Under the pieces are notes generated by a model that worked only from the letters and a program-made list of their open reading frames with translations, did no database searches and was not told the origin of the DNA. From Linnemannia schmuckeri (Eukaryota > Mortierellomycota > Mortierellomycetes > Mortierellales > Mortierellaceae), in assembly GCA_029449235.1 (NCBI GenBank), contig JANATG010000010.1, positions 434,001-498,000 on the forward strand: 64,000 bases of DNA, read 5' to 3'. Both the position numbers and the translations under genes were made by a program. Positions 23,171 to 35,789 of this stretch are shown here, piece after piece; position 1 is the first letter of the stretch; each line of letters begins with the position of its first letter.

Positions 23171-26100
23171 ATGGCTTTCAAACCAGGCAAAAAGGGTGGA
23201 AACCACAATAACAACAATAACAAGGGTAACACCAACAACTATGGCAACAAGGGAGGCAAGGACTTCAACAAGTCTCACAACAACGACACCGAGGGTATGA
23301 GTGAGGTCAAGAAGGCCTTCGCTTCCGTCGTCAAGGGTCCCTCAGCCAACGGCAGCATTCCCAAGAACATGCTCGCCTCGGTCAAGGCCAAGCCCGGCAA
23401 GGTGAAATTGACCTTCAAGCCATCGCCACAATGGTACAACAATACCCTCCCTGAGCTCGAGGACGACGGCAAGGACCATCACATGCTCGAAACCACCCTC
23501 GCCCAAAAAACCGCCCAGGCCACCCGGCTCTTGGAGGAGGAAAACACAAAATACGACGAGAACCCCAGCTTGTCGTCGTCTGACAAGAACTTTGTCTCGA
23601 CCATCATGGCCTCTGGTACCTTGAACGATCGTGTCTCGGCATTGACGCTGTTGGTCCAGGAGTCCCCACTTCACACCACCAAGAGTTTGGACAAGCTGAT
23701 GGCCATGGCTGAAAAGAAGAGCAGGACCGAGGCTGTCAAGAGTATCGAGAGTTTGAAGGATCTTTTCATTGGTGGCATGCTCCCTGACCGCAAGCTCAAG
23801 TAAGTTTTGGGATTACACATCATCATTGGAACCTTTGGATACCAATTGTTATACCGTTTGACAAGGAACTAACGCGACTTTATTGTGATGATTTGAAAAT
23901 CATAGGTACTTTCAGGATCGCCCATTGACTCACCCCAACGCCACCAACGAGCATTTGATCATGTGGATCTTCGAGGACTACCTGAAAAAGACCTTCTGGA
24001 AGTTTGTGCAGTTGCTCAAGATCCTCTCCGATGATCCTGTCGTCCACGTCCGTCATCGTATGCTCGGTTTCATTGCTGAGTTGATGAGCGCCAAGCCTGA
24101 ACAGGAAAACACCCTTTTGGAGATGCTTGTTAACAAGATGGTAAGGCGCTCGTGCTTGTTCATTATGAGCTATTTACGATTTAACTAAGATCCAGATCAT
24201 GAACAAAGATTAACAATTATATGTTGGTTTTGTTGTAACGAAATAGGGAGATAACGAGAACAAAGTGTCGGCAAAATCATCGTATGAGATTCAGCAGTTG
24301 TTGAGGGCACATCCAGGAATGACTATGATTGTGGTCCGTGAAATCGAGCGTTTGTTGATGCGTCCTCGCATTTCCGAGCGCGCCCAATACTACGCCATCA
24401 TCACTCTCAATCAGACCATTCTCAGTGCCCGCCAGGTCGATGTCGCCAACAAATTGATCGACCTCTACTTCATCTTCTTCAAGCGCATGCTGGGCGATCA
24501 GGAGTCGCAGGTCAAGAAGACCAAGAACTTTTTGAAGGAGAACAGGAACAAAGTCGACAAGAAGCGGAAGAAGGATGCTGGCAAGACTAAGGGACCTCAG
24601 AGGACAGCTGGCGAAGTTCTGGATCTTCAGGACTCCGAGCACTCCAAGATGATTGCTGCCGTTCTTACTGGAGTCAACCGTGCCTTCCCCTTCGCCAAAG
24701 TCGATGACAAGGTCTTTGCCGCCCATATGGACATTATTTTCCGTATCACTCACACTGGAACCTTCAACACTTCGATCCAGGCCCTGCGCTTGATCTTCCG
24801 AGTCTCGACCATCCAAAAGAACACATCGGACCGATTCTACAGGACATTGTACGAGTCGCTCTTGGACCCTCGCTTGATTCTCACCTCCAAGCAGTCGATC
24901 TACCTCAACCTCATCTACGACGCCATGCTGGCTGATCAGTCTCTCCCCAGAATCAAGGCCTTCGTCAAGCGTCTCGTCCAGTCGTGCGCACACCACCAGC
25001 CTCCATTCATCTGCGGAGCCTTCTTTTTGATCTCCAAGCTTATGACTTCCAAGACCGGACTGTCCAACATGGTCAGCCAACCCGAGGACAATGACGAGGA
25101 AGAGAACTTTAAGGATGCGCCTGAGGATGACGAGGACAAGGACAAAGAGGAGAAGAAGGACGAGGAGGACAAGAAGGATGATGCCAAGAAGCCCGAGGGC
25201 GCATCGAAGTATGATGGCAGGAAGCGTGAGCCTCTTTACAGCAATGCCGACAAGACGTGTCTCTGGGAAATGGTAGGGATCAAACATGCTTAAATTTTAG
25301 AGGGGACAATTATCTCCGACTGTTCATTGTCTAACACTTTTGATAATCTTTCGGTGCTCTTTTGCTGCCTTTTTAGGCCCCATTCTTGTCTCACTTCCAT
25401 CCTACAGTGTCCTTGTACGCTGCGCACATTCTGTCAAATCAACCTATCGAGGGTAAGCCCGAGTTCTTCCAGCACGCCTTGATCCACTTCTTGAACCGCA
25501 TGGTCTACAAGAACCCCAAGAAGCAGCGCGATGATGTCAACACTGCCTTGGGTACCAAGGGTTCGTCTATTATGCAGCCTATGGCCGCTCACCGGGGCAC
25601 CAGCATCATGCTCAAGAAATCTGGAGGAAATGATGTCAATGTCAACACCGAGGCCTTCTGGCAAAAGAAGATTGAGGACGTCCCAGTCGATCAGGCCTTC
25701 TTCCACAAGTACTTTACCCAGAAGAAGATCCTCAAGCCCGCCACTGGCAAGAAGGCCACCAAGTCTGCAGGATCAGACGACGACGAGGATGACTTTGGTG
25801 GCTCCAAGAAGCGAGGCGTTGATGCGGATGATGATGGCGAGGATGGATCGGATATGGATGAAGATGAGGTTTGGAACGCAATGATGAGCGATATGCCCAA
25901 GGACGCCATGGAGGATGTTGACGATGATGACGAGGATCTGAGCGACGGCGAGTTGGAGGAGCTTATGTTGAGCGATCTCGAAGATGAGGAGGGTGCTGGT
26001 GGCGATGATGATGATGATGATGAGAATGAGATTGACGAGGAGTCATTCGGTAAGGACGAGTCAAGCTGGAAGGACGATGACGGTGACGATGAGGAAGCCA

Positions 26101-26485
26101 ATATGTTTATGGATGAGGAGGACGATATGGTTGCCAGTGACGAGGAGGCAGCAGCCGAGGAATCGGATCAGGAAGAAAAGGGTAAGCGTTTTTCGATGAC
26201 TGTCTGCGTATCTCTGTGTATCTGCGTATCCATGAATCTGTACCTGTGTGCAATCGGCGGTGTGGTAATGATGTGCTCAACTCCAGATTTACCATTCCTC
26301 CCCGGTTTCAGTTTTTGGTGATGGCACTTCTTTGTGCAACTGAGCATGATATATTAACATTTTGTGTTTATTACTTTTTTTTGATAATAGGACGCGACAA
26401 GAAGCGCAGAAAGAAGGTTGCTTTGCCCATGTTTGCCTCTATGGAGGACTATGCCCACCTTATTGACCAGGAGGACAGCGAGTAG
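23171..26485 (+). CDS. MAK21: Ribosome biogenesis factor Mak21/Noc1 (CEBPZ family)
   Basis: Five exons (23171-23799, 23906-24140, 24247-25272, 25377-26181, 26391-26485) encode 929 residues, near the usual length of about 1,000. The Asn/Lys/Gly-rich N-terminus is followed by an alpha-helical repeat region. A CBF/Mak21 domain spans about residues 460-700 (SIQALRLIFRVSTIQ, FYRTLYESLLDPRL, FICGAFFLISKLM, FLSHFHPTVSLYA). A long Asp/Glu-rich segment and a basic tail (GRDKKRRKKVALPMFAS) close the protein. The family acts in the nucleolus with Noc2 in assembly and export of pre-60S particles. An internal acidic insert (PEDNDEEENFKDAPEDDED) splits the CBF domain, as is common in fungi. Confidence 0.93.
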
Positions 26486-27476
26486 AAGCACTCATTGTTC
26501 ATTTTTTGTTATCATCTCTATCATTCACAAACGGACCCACGTTACCATTCAACCGCCAACTTTGCTTACATATATATACACACACTTTTATTTTCAATAC
26601 ATTAAACCCATTTTGCATGTTTTTCATTCTTCATCTATCCTTTATCTCACTCAATTGGTTGCAGGTCAATCGTGTTTTGCTTAACTGTTGATGGTTATTT
26701 AACCTTTTTTTTTTTTCGTTACTGGTTGCATATTTCTACTGTTTTTTCCATTGTTAGCTTCAATTGTTTTTTTTTTTTTTTATCTTCACTATTACCGGAT
26801 TTTTTTTCTTCCACTTTTACCGAGGTTTTTTTTCTTCAAATTCTTTTCATTTGCTTATTTGGCATTACCAACTGGAGTGAAGATGTCTCTTGGATGGGGT
26901 TTCAGTCACCAAAAAAGAAAAAAAAATATGTTCTGGATAGAAAATTCATCTAAATGCGATGTGCATCATCTCAAGAAGATCAGGTGCAATCATTTCACCC
27001 ACCCACCTACTGCGGGTCTCTATGACGGTGTCGATAGATCGCCGTTGATGATCAGATCCACGCCTCAGACTGACGCGACCACCGGCTCCCGTCTCTCTCT
27101 CTCTCTTTTTTTTTTTTTTTTTTAACCTTCGGTTTAACTATTTTTTTTTGTTCTTTTTTTTTTCCTCTTTCTCTTCCCTTTGTCACTCCTCCTCGCTACT
27201 ATCCTGTACATAAAAATTTCTTTTACCTACCCTTTTCCATTCCAACACGCACGCACTGCTTTGGCCGCACATCTTATTCGCACCGACACTCTATTCGGTA
27301 TCCACATAACACTCAACAACGAATACACACATACACACACACACACACACAGCCATCATCTTTTCTCCTCCGTTTCCTCACCTATCTTTCTCATCACCCC
27401 TTACCATTAAGCCACACATCAACAACGGTTTCAAATCAACGACAACTTCACCCACCTAAACTTCTAAGCAACAACA
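26486..27476. other. Intergenic: MAK21 3' flank and ATPase leader
   Basis: No gene seen. T-rich tracts dominate (26770-26781, 27108-27123), and a CA dinucleotide run (about 27328-27352) sits in the presumed 5' leader of the P-type ATPase. Confidence 0.5.
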
Positions 27477-30400
27477 ATGGCAAAGAAAAAGGTGGTCAGC
27501 AATGAGCCCGAAACACCCTTCCATACCTTCACGGTCAACCAAACTGCCGAACACTTTTCAACCAACACTCTCGAGGGTCTGACCTCCCAAGAGGCCGCCA
27601 ACCGACTCAAGACCTATGGTGCCAACGAGCTCCAGGGTAACGGGGGTGTCAAGTGGTACAAGGTCCTTTGGCGCCAGATCGCTAATACCCTTGTCGTAAT
27701 TCTACTTATTGCAACCGTAAGTTTATTCCTGTGGATCTGGAGAGAGGGAGAGAGCGAGAGATCCGAGCTGTGCGTGCATGCATGAATCGTTTGAATCATT
27801 TCATCGCGGTGGTTTTTCCATAACCCGACAAACCCTAAATATTTGACTGATTGATCTGTGCTCATGAACACTTGAACTACACGAATAACTTCATCAATAA
27901 CACATCTCTGACCCTTTTTCCCCCTTACCTTTTGTGCCTTTCTACCTTCTATTCCCATGCTCCATCCTTTTCCTATACTCTAAATCGAATCTATTTTACG
28001 TAATCGATGGGGACAACAAACAAAAAAAAAAATAGATCCTGTCGTTCGCAACAAAAGATTTCGCAGAAGGAGGTGTGATCCTGTTCATCATCATCATGAA
28101 CGCAGCTATCGGGTTCTGGCAAGAATACAACGCCGAACAAACCATGGAAGCCCTCCGTAACATGTCCTCTCCAACCTCCAAGGTCGTCCGCGACGAGACC
28201 CGCGTTACGATCCCCAACAATCAGGCTGTCCCCGGTGACATCATGATTTTTGAGGACGGGGATGTCATTGGTGCCGACTGTCGGCTCTTTGAGATCTTTA
28301 ACCTCGAGACCGATGAGGCTCTGTTGACGGGTGAGTCCTTGCCGGTACAGAAGAACTTGGAGCTGATTGAGGAAGCGGAGCAAGCGTTGGGAGATCGACT
28401 GAATATGGTCTTTTCGTCAACCACGGTGGTCAAGGGTCGTGCCAAGGGAATCGTAACAGCCACGGGAATGAGGACCCAGATTGGAAAGATTGCGACCACC
28501 TTAATGGAGGTCGACAACAATGAGGCGACACCGCTCCAGAAGCGGCTGAACAAGATGGCCTATTTTATCTTCCTGGCCGCGATTATTCTGGTGATTATTG
28601 TGTTTGCTGTACACAAGTTCAAGTACTCGAACGAGGTGGCGATTTATGCAATCTCGGTGGCGATTGCTATGATTCCCGAGGGTTTGGTGGCGGTTGTGAC
28701 GCTGACGATGGCGTTTGGTGTTCGGCGGATGGCGGAGGTCAAGGCTATTGTTCGGCGGTTGTCGTCGCTTGAGAGTTTGGGCGCCGTTACCAACATCTGT
28801 TCTGATAAGGTATGTCTCCTTGCTTTTCTTAAGCACAAAAAAAAATAATGATAGTTACGCAATGAAATGAGTGGGATGGACCTCCACGTCTAGTGCAAGG
28901 CATTAACATTTTTTGTTATTGCGAATGTCACATTTGAATAGACCGGTACGCTGACGCAGTCAAAGATGGTGGCAGTTCGCATGTGGCTGCCCAGCGACGG
29001 TTTCTACCGCATCACTGGTACCGGCTTTATCCCCGAGGGAGACGTTTTCCGTCAGGGAGAGATTGACGGCGACGAGTTCTTGATGCAAGAGGAGCAGATC
29101 CCCACCGGTTCCGGAAGCGACCACTACCTCCGCGCCCTCGAGGCCGCCTCGCTCTGTAACATGGCCGAGCTCCGTCGTACTGCTCACCCCGATACTAACG
29201 GAGAATGGTCTGCGATCGGTGACCCTACCGAAATTGCCCTTCAGGTCCTCGCCTATAAGGCTGGTCTGGCCAAACCCGATCTGCTCGACCAAGGGTTCAA
29301 GCTGATTGCCGAGTTCCCCTTTGATTCTTCCGTCAAGCGCATGTCTGTCCTCTATCAGGGACCTGATACCGAGGAAGGTCCTGGTGACTACATCATTTTC
29401 TTAAAGGGAGCCACTGAGCGTGTTATTGGCTGCTGTACCTACTGGCGTGATGGTGATATTGAGCGTAGTTTGGTTGGAGAGAAAGGCACCGAGCGCGAGA
29501 CGTTTGAGGAGATGATGACGGAGAAGATGGATATTCTGGCCGAGAAGGGTCTTCGTGTCTTGACCCTTGCCTACCGTCGGTTCGAACCTCCACCGGGCGT
29601 CGATCTTGTCCACGGACTTGACCGTACTTCTATCGAAGCTGATATGGTCTTTTTGGGTCTGATCGGTATCTATGACCCGCCCCGCGCCGAGTCTCGCCCT
29701 GCTGTGCTCAAATGTTACGATGCCGGCATCCGTGTCCATATGTTGACAGGAGACCACCCCTCGACTGCTGCTGCGATTGCCAAGGAGGTTGCAATTATAC
29801 CTGAGGACTGTATAGTCAAGAATAACCCATTGATTATGACCGCAAGACAGTTTGATGCCATGTCGGACGAGGAGGTCGACAGTCTGGCTGAGTTGCCTCG
29901 TGTCGTTGCCCGCTGCTCACCCAACACCAAGGTCAAGATGATTGCCGCCCTCCATCGCCGAAACTTGTTTGCGACCATGACCGGAGACGGAGTCAACGAT
30001 TCACCCTCGCTCAAGGCTGCCAACGTCGGTATCGCGATGGGTCAATCTGGCTCAGATGTGGCCAAGCAGGCAGCTGATATTGTGTTGACGGACGACAACT
30101 TTGCGACGATTGTCCAGGCCGTGGCTGAGGGTCGTCGTATATTTGCCAACATCCAAAAGTTTGTCCAGCATTTGATGTCAGCCAACGTTGCCGAGATTGT
30201 AGTCCTGATTGTTGGTCTGGCCTTCAAGGACAATGACGGTAACGCTGTCTTCCCCATGAGTGCTGTAGAGATTCTGTACTTGAACATGATCACATCCTCC
30301 CCGCCCGCCATGGGTCTAGGACTCGAGCCCGCCAGTGAGACCAACATGCACGAGCCTCCTCGATCGGCCAAGCAAGGACTGTTCTCGTGGGAGGTCATCA

Positions 30401-30939
30401 TGGACACGTTTGTCTATGGTATCGCCATGGGTGGTCTGTCGTTTGCCAACTTCTTAATCACCATCTTTGTCTTCAACAAGGGCCGCATGGGCCACGAGTG
30501 TAACCGCGAGTACTCCGATTCCTGTTTTGGTGTGTTCCGCGCCCGCACGACTGGCTATGCCTCCCTCACATTCTTGCTTCTAGCCCACGCAATCAACTGT
30601 CGCGCCCTACGAGAGTCCGGATGGGCGCCCAAGAAGCTGGCGACGTTGAAGTACAACAAGATGCTATGGATCAGTTTGGTGGCCGGTGTGATCTTGGTCT
30701 TTCCGGTCATTTATATTCCGGGTTTGAACCACAATGTTTTGAAGCATTCGAGTATCAGCTACGAGTGGGGATTGGTTTTTGCAGCGCTTGTGATCTTTAT
30801 TGCGTTTGCGGAGCTGTACAAGTTTATCAAGCGTAGGACGATGAAGCCCTTAGCGATCCAGTCGGATGCTAATGCTGAGTTGGAGAGGATGAGGACGTTC
30901 ATGTCTCAGACTGATAGTATGGATGTTAGCAAGCAGTAG
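27477..30939 (+). CDS. ENA1: P-type IID cation ATPase (ENA-type Na+/K+ efflux pump)
   Basis: Three exons (27477-27716, 28036-28809, 28942-30939) encode 1,003 residues. The cation-transporter N-terminal domain is followed by the first membrane pair, the actuator motif LLTGES near residue 175, and IPEGLVAVVTL in M4 near 293. The phosphorylation motif SDKTGTLT is at about 336, with the second intron falling exactly between DK and TGT. The nucleotide-binding KGA motif is near 492, and TGDGVNDSPSLK near 680 precedes six C-terminal membrane segments. IPEGL in M4 and the overall layout fit fungal type IID pumps, which export Na+ or K+ across the plasma membrane under salt or alkaline stress. Substrate choice is a family inference. 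A Cys-containing loop after M7 (HECNREYSDSCFG) is present. Confidence 0.92.
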
Positions 30940-31202
30940 TAGCTCTAGTTCTTTTTTTTTTTTTTTTTGTTCTTCTTACACTTTTTATTTCATCTTTTAG
31001 TTTATTCACCTTGCAGTATCATAATAACTTGCTTTTTTTGTTCACAACAACAATGATGACAATTTGGCACAAAAAAGAAGGCGTTTATTTATGAACAAGA
31101 AAAAAAAAAAAAGAATTGTAGTGGGACAAAAATACAAGATAAACCCCAAAAAGGGTAGTATGTAAGTTCAATAAAAAAAAAAAAAAAGGCGGGAACCCAC
31201 TT

Positions 31203-31664
31203 TCAACTGTATTGTACGTTGTCGTACAAATAAGGGTCTAACTTCCTATCAATCTCCGCCTCCTCATCCGTCGCCACAGCCGCCTCCTCATCCTCTACAT
31301 CCTTGGTGTTCTTGCCGGTATTGGCGACTGTGAGGGAGTCATGAATTCCACGCTGATAGAACTGTGAATTTTGAAGCTGTTGCTGGACGACCTTGTCCTT
31401 GGTCGCCATACTCAGTACATCGCGCAGGTCAATGTTGTTGTTGTTCGTTCCGCGATGTGCTTTGTTGTAGTTGTGATGAGCAGTGTTGTTGGACGAGATG
31501 GTATTGTTGAAACGGACATGTTCGTTTCCGGTTTGGGTGCTGTGGTTGGCTGTTGAGGTGCCGTGGGAAGAAGTGAGGTGGGGAGAAGTAGAGGAGCCGA
31601 AGGTGTTGCGGGCGACTTTTGAGCCTCGGTGGATTCCCTCTGAAGATTTTGAGTAGCGATCCAT
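31203..31664 (-). CDS. Hypothetical 153-residue hydrophilic protein
   Basis: A single-exon frame starts at MDRYSKSSEGIHRGS and ends DPYLYDNVQYS. It is Asn/Thr/His-rich in the middle and acidic toward the end (EDEEAAVATDEEAEIDRKL), with a likely helix DLRDVLSMATKDKVVQQQL. There is no signal peptide, membrane segment or known domain. It is convergent with the ATPase gene and preceded on its own strand by a CT-rich leader like those of expressed genes here. Coding status rests on biased but non-repetitive composition and on the leader. Confidence 0.55.
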   Translation of the reverse strand: MDRYSKSSEGIHRGSKVARNTFGSSTSPHLTSSHGTSTANHSTQTGNEHVRFNNTISSNNTAHHNYNKAHRGTNNNNIDLRDVLSMATKDKVVQQQLQNSQFYQRGIHDSLTVANTGKNTKDVEDEEAAVATDEEAEIDRKLDPYLYDNVQYS

Positions 31665-32251
31665 GGTTTCAATTGTGTTGTTTTAATGGTTGTTTGTAGG
31701 TGTTGTTTTTTTCTGATGTGGAAGAGAAGAAGAGAGGGAGGAAGGGAGTGAGAGAGATGAGAGGGGGTTGATGTGGGGGACAAAGAAAGAGCGAGAAGAA
31801 AGGCAAAGAATGAAAAATTGAGGGTTCTGAAGGTCAGAAGACGTGAGGGTATGGGAGGCAAAAAAATGTCCGAGCGTTTTCGAATTGACATTTTGGCATG
31901 GATGAACTAAGACAGATCATGCAAAACAGACGAAGAAAAAATTGTCTTCTCTCACGGCTCTGGGGTGTAAGGGAGTTGCGCGCTGCAAAAAGTGAGGAAG
32001 GAGAGGTAGGACAGCGATAGGACAGGCAGGATGGTGATCAAGGGGTTCGCGTTATTGTTACAACTATTGCAGCTATTCTTCTATGCTTTATGGACTATTG
32101 CTTTTGAATGCAACTACCGGTTTTTTTAGAAGATACATAGAGGGCCTATTCTTATTTTTTTTTGTGGTCTAAACGCGAAAAAAGATCTAGCTCATAGTGA
32201 CGACCTTCTCGGGTTCTTTATTTAACATCGCTCTCTCTCTGGATACAGACA

Positions 32252-33621
32252 ATGGACACTTCGGCCTCAGGACTGGAACGCTGGAAGTCCCAGAGATACT
32301 AGACAGGATCTTCTCAGTCCCTGACCAATGAACGCTCAGTCATATCGTCCTCGTTGCCCGTCAATGGCGTCTCACCACTCGTCGATACCTCATATTCGAA
32401 TACTCCTGGTCAGACTACCTAAAGGACAGCAAGGACCAGGAACGTGCTCTAGCGATACGAATATCGAGGGCATGTTGATCTACACGCCGCACCTAAAGGC
32501 ATTCAAATTTGTTTTTCCTAGGAAAAAATATGTATTCAACATACACGACTAGTTCATCCCTCGTTTACAAGGCCTCGACCTCCACCCGGACCCGTTCTAT
32601 TTTTTGATCGAGTACAGTGATGACATGATGTCCGTTTCTTGTGACTCCTCGGAACAGAGTCTTGTGAAACAGATCCTTTTCCCTTACCACATGCTCTACA
32701 CTCGAGAACAACCGACCAACATTACCTTTTTAGAGATCCATTGCAAGGGAAATGTCTATCTAGATGCTTCGAGATCTCTGCACGACTATCTGTGTTCTTC
32801 ACCACACCTCTTGTACCTCAAGGCTTTGACCCTGCCGTACTCGTTTGATCATATGGACTTGCATGGAATACTTCCTCCTGTTGTCCCGGATCCATCGTTA
32901 AGACATTTGCCAGAACCAGAGGTCTATCTTCCTCAGTTTTGGCAGTGTCGCAATTTAAGGACACTTCATGCCAGGATTGCCACTCCAAAGCACAAGAGAG
33001 GATGTCGTCCAGCACCGTTGCCGGAGCATGAAAGGATCGCGTTTGGGTACATCGGACCAGTGTCCTGAGTTTCGCGAGATCCAGCTGTCCAACGGTGGTG
33101 GACAGGCAACACACCCCTACCTCAACGTGTCGCTGTTGGGAGGGCTTTGTGTATTAGATCGACTCCAATACTTGGAACAGCTCTCCGCAAAGACATGAAA
33201 GTAGCAAGAAGCTCTGCCGACAAGGAATCTGGAATGGATTGTCGAATCTGGAAGAGCGAACGGCAGAGAAGAAGGAGAGACAGGAACATCTAGAAGTAGA
33301 CTGGACGGAGCTTGATCTCTTGGCGGCGATGGTTGTGTCGTTGAGGATGGTGCCACTACTGCGGGACGAGATTCATATAGACTTTGGAGACTAAAGTCCG
33401 AGAGACGCTTTGACTAGACAAATAACAACTCGGCCTTGCGGGAGTTGCGGTGCTGGGTTTGCCTGTAGAGGTGAAGACGCTCTTTGATGACCTGTATGGA
33501 GTGAGCGGGTATTACTGCTTCCTTGCACTACGGTATCTGTCGTTCTGTTCTCCTGGCGAGATTGAGCTGCCACCAGAGCGGGAGAGCAAGCGCGTGGTTG
33601 TCAACAGGGTGCTTAGACTTT
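32252..33621 (+). pseudogene. Decayed F-box / leucine-rich-repeat-like gene
   Basis: The segment TLEVPEILDRIFSV, then a stop, then HIVLVARQWRLTTRRYLIFEYSW (split over frames) resembles an F-box head of the kind abundant in Mortierella genomes. The largest open piece, 32604-33068, encodes LRR-like text (FLEIHCKGN, LHDYLCSSPHLLYLKALTLP, FWQCRNLRTLHA). Further out-of-frame pieces continue (LGGLCVLDRLQYLEQL at about 33130; NLEWIVESGRANGR at about 33225). Several frameshifts and stops show the gene is dead. The family call comes from overall pattern and is moderately sure. Confidence 0.6.
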
Positions 33622-33750
33622 GAGTCGAACTATATAAAGAGGATGTGACACACCAGCACAAAAACTAACAATAAATAATGATCCATTTTCCCATTTCAAT
33701 GCAGTTGGGGTAGTGAGTGAGATTCATTTATTAGATATATGAAACTTTGC

Positions 33751-35536
33751 TCATGCACTGACAGTAGCGGGTTCGGAAGCAGAAACCGAAGGTGCGGGTG
33801 CAGGCACAGGAGCAGGCTTGTACCGCTGGATGTTTCCGTCCTCTGGGCAGATCATGGCCCCCTCAGGCCCTTGCTTCAACATTCTCCTCAACACGCCGTC
33901 CATGATAAACGCCGTCAACCCCCAGACAGTGCACCCTTCCTCCTCGACATGATAAATCGGATACATGTATTTCGAATCCCTGAACCGGACCAAGTTCTTG
34001 CGCTTGATAGGGTCCAACAGCTCGTCAACGGGGATGGTAAAGACCTTGGAGACCTCGTCGGGGTTGAATTTGATTTCCGAGATATCGTTGATGGGTTGGC
34101 GGATGAGGCCAATGTAGGGTTGGACGCGCATGGTGCAGTCCTTGTTGGGCATAGGTGTGAACTCACCCAGGATCTCAACTTGATCCCGGGAGATAAAGAC
34201 TTCTTCTTCCATCTCCCGGAGGGCTGTCTCGAGGCAGGATTTGTCTGTTGGGTCGCGCTTTCCTCCTGGGAAGCTATTTTGTTTGAAAGGAAATAAAAGG
34301 AGATGGAATGTGAGTGTGAGCAAAGGGTCGGGAATGAGATTTTGAGAACTGAACAACACGCCACCCCAACGATTTTTTTTTTTTCATTTCTATGCCATTT
34401 TGTGAGCCATCGGGTTGAATGGATAAGCCCAAAACAAAAGATGTGGTCTCTCTCCCCACTATGAATAGCAAGAATGGAACCAATCATTTGATGCTTCTTC
34501 AATGCATGGCGAGAATTACAGTGGTGCCTGCATTAATTAAAAAAAAAAAACGAATCGGTTTTTCCTTTCTTTACCTGCACTCTCCGCGATGATTCCTCAT
34601 CTTTGTTGACCGGAGGGTGAATAGCACGCTGGGAACACCCTTGACCACGCACAATGGCTAAACATCACAAAAACGAAGATGTAATGTCAGGATATTAATA
34701 CTTCTCTTTCACACACTGGAGGTTTCACTATTTGTTCGTTTCACGGTGATACAAAAGCAATAGAAATGCAAAAAAAATATGAACGGCAACAAACATCAAT
34801 GACAATGAACAAAAGAACACACCATGAAGACAGCAGCTTCGCGCAGGGGCTTATCCTTGCAGTAGTCGAAATGATGACTAGCGCGGTCCTTTCCCTCCTC
34901 CAATCGTTTCCGGGCAAGGTCCAAAAACGCTCTATCAAACTGGATTGGTCGCTGTTCAATGACGGGGGCAGACATCATAGGGGGGATGGTTCTGGATGCA
35001 TACGAGCCATGCTTCAAGGACGGCTGACGTTTGACCCTTTGTTGGTGCGAGGGGTACACCGCCGCCTGGTGGTTTACAGGTGACGAAGAAGTCATATGTG
35101 ATGATGATGAGGGGTACTGGTAAAAGGGCATGGCTTTAGGGACAGGAGGAGCCTGGTAAGGCAACTGAGATTGATAAAAGAGTGGGAGAGGTGTATGGGT
35201 TTGGTACTGGGGTGCAAAGATCTTTGACTGACTAGAACCGTTCAACAGAAACGGTTGTGATGCAAAGTCGGCTGCTGCAGAGGCCGCGGCAGAGATGTTG
35301 GAAGACGAGGCATGATGCTGTTTTTGGCGCTGCTGCTGGTGCTGTTGCTGTGGAGAAGAGACAAGGGAGGAGCGGGTGCGGGTGGCGGTGATGGTGGTGG
35401 TGACCCTAGTTCTGGTTCTGGATCCGGAGGATGTCAAGGTGAGGGATGGGCTGGTGGTTGTTTGAGGTGTGACAAAGTGGGAGAGCATGGACCGTTGAGG
35501 GCAGCGACAGGTTGCGGGCATCAAGAAGGCGGACAT
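33751..35536 (-). CDS. PCD1: Nudix CoA diphosphatase (Pcd1/NUDT7-8 type) with long disordered N-terminus
   Basis: Exons 35536-34823, 34657-34575 and 34273-33751 join in phase to encode 439 residues. Residues 1-190 are Ser/Thr/Gln-rich and basic near the start, possibly an organelle targeting region. Then come a helix (FDRAFLDLARKRLEEGKD) and the CoA-type Nudix domain. Its family motif VLFTLRSTKMRNHRGECSFP bridges exons 2 and 3, and the Nudix box runs GGKRDP...CLETALREMEEEV with the catalytic Glu residues present; the usual Gly after the EE pair is replaced (VFI). Such enzymes hydrolyse CoA and oxidised CoA to 3',5'-ADP and 4'-phosphopantetheine, often in peroxisomes or mitochondria. The C-terminus (TVSA) is not a peroxisomal PTS1 signal. 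Confidence 0.85.
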
Positions 35537-35780
35537 TTTCGTTTGTTTGTGATTTTTGTTGGAGAGTGGAGAGTGGAGAGTGGGGTGTTGTACAACAAGT
35601 GAGGAAGAAGTAAAGAAGAGAAGAAGCAATTGAGAGGAGAAGAGAAATAAGGAACAAGGACGAGTTCGAACAAGGAAAAGTAGAAAAGGATAAGAGGCTA
35701 TTTGTGAGCTGGATAGAGCAAGAGAGAGAGTAGAGAGAGTAAAAATGAATTTAGCGAGTCGGGGAGACAAAAAGTCAGAG

Positions 35781-35789
35781 CTATTTATA
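35781..35789 (-). promoter_or_regulatory. TATA-like element of the Nudix gene
   Basis: Minus-strand TATAAATAG lies about 245 nt upstream of the start codon at 35536, before a GA/CT-rich leader. Confidence 0.4.

Noticed and set aside
24277..25287. 336-residue minus-strand frame opposite MAK21
   Set aside because: An antisense shadow of the Mak21 exon, caused by codon bias on the coding strand.
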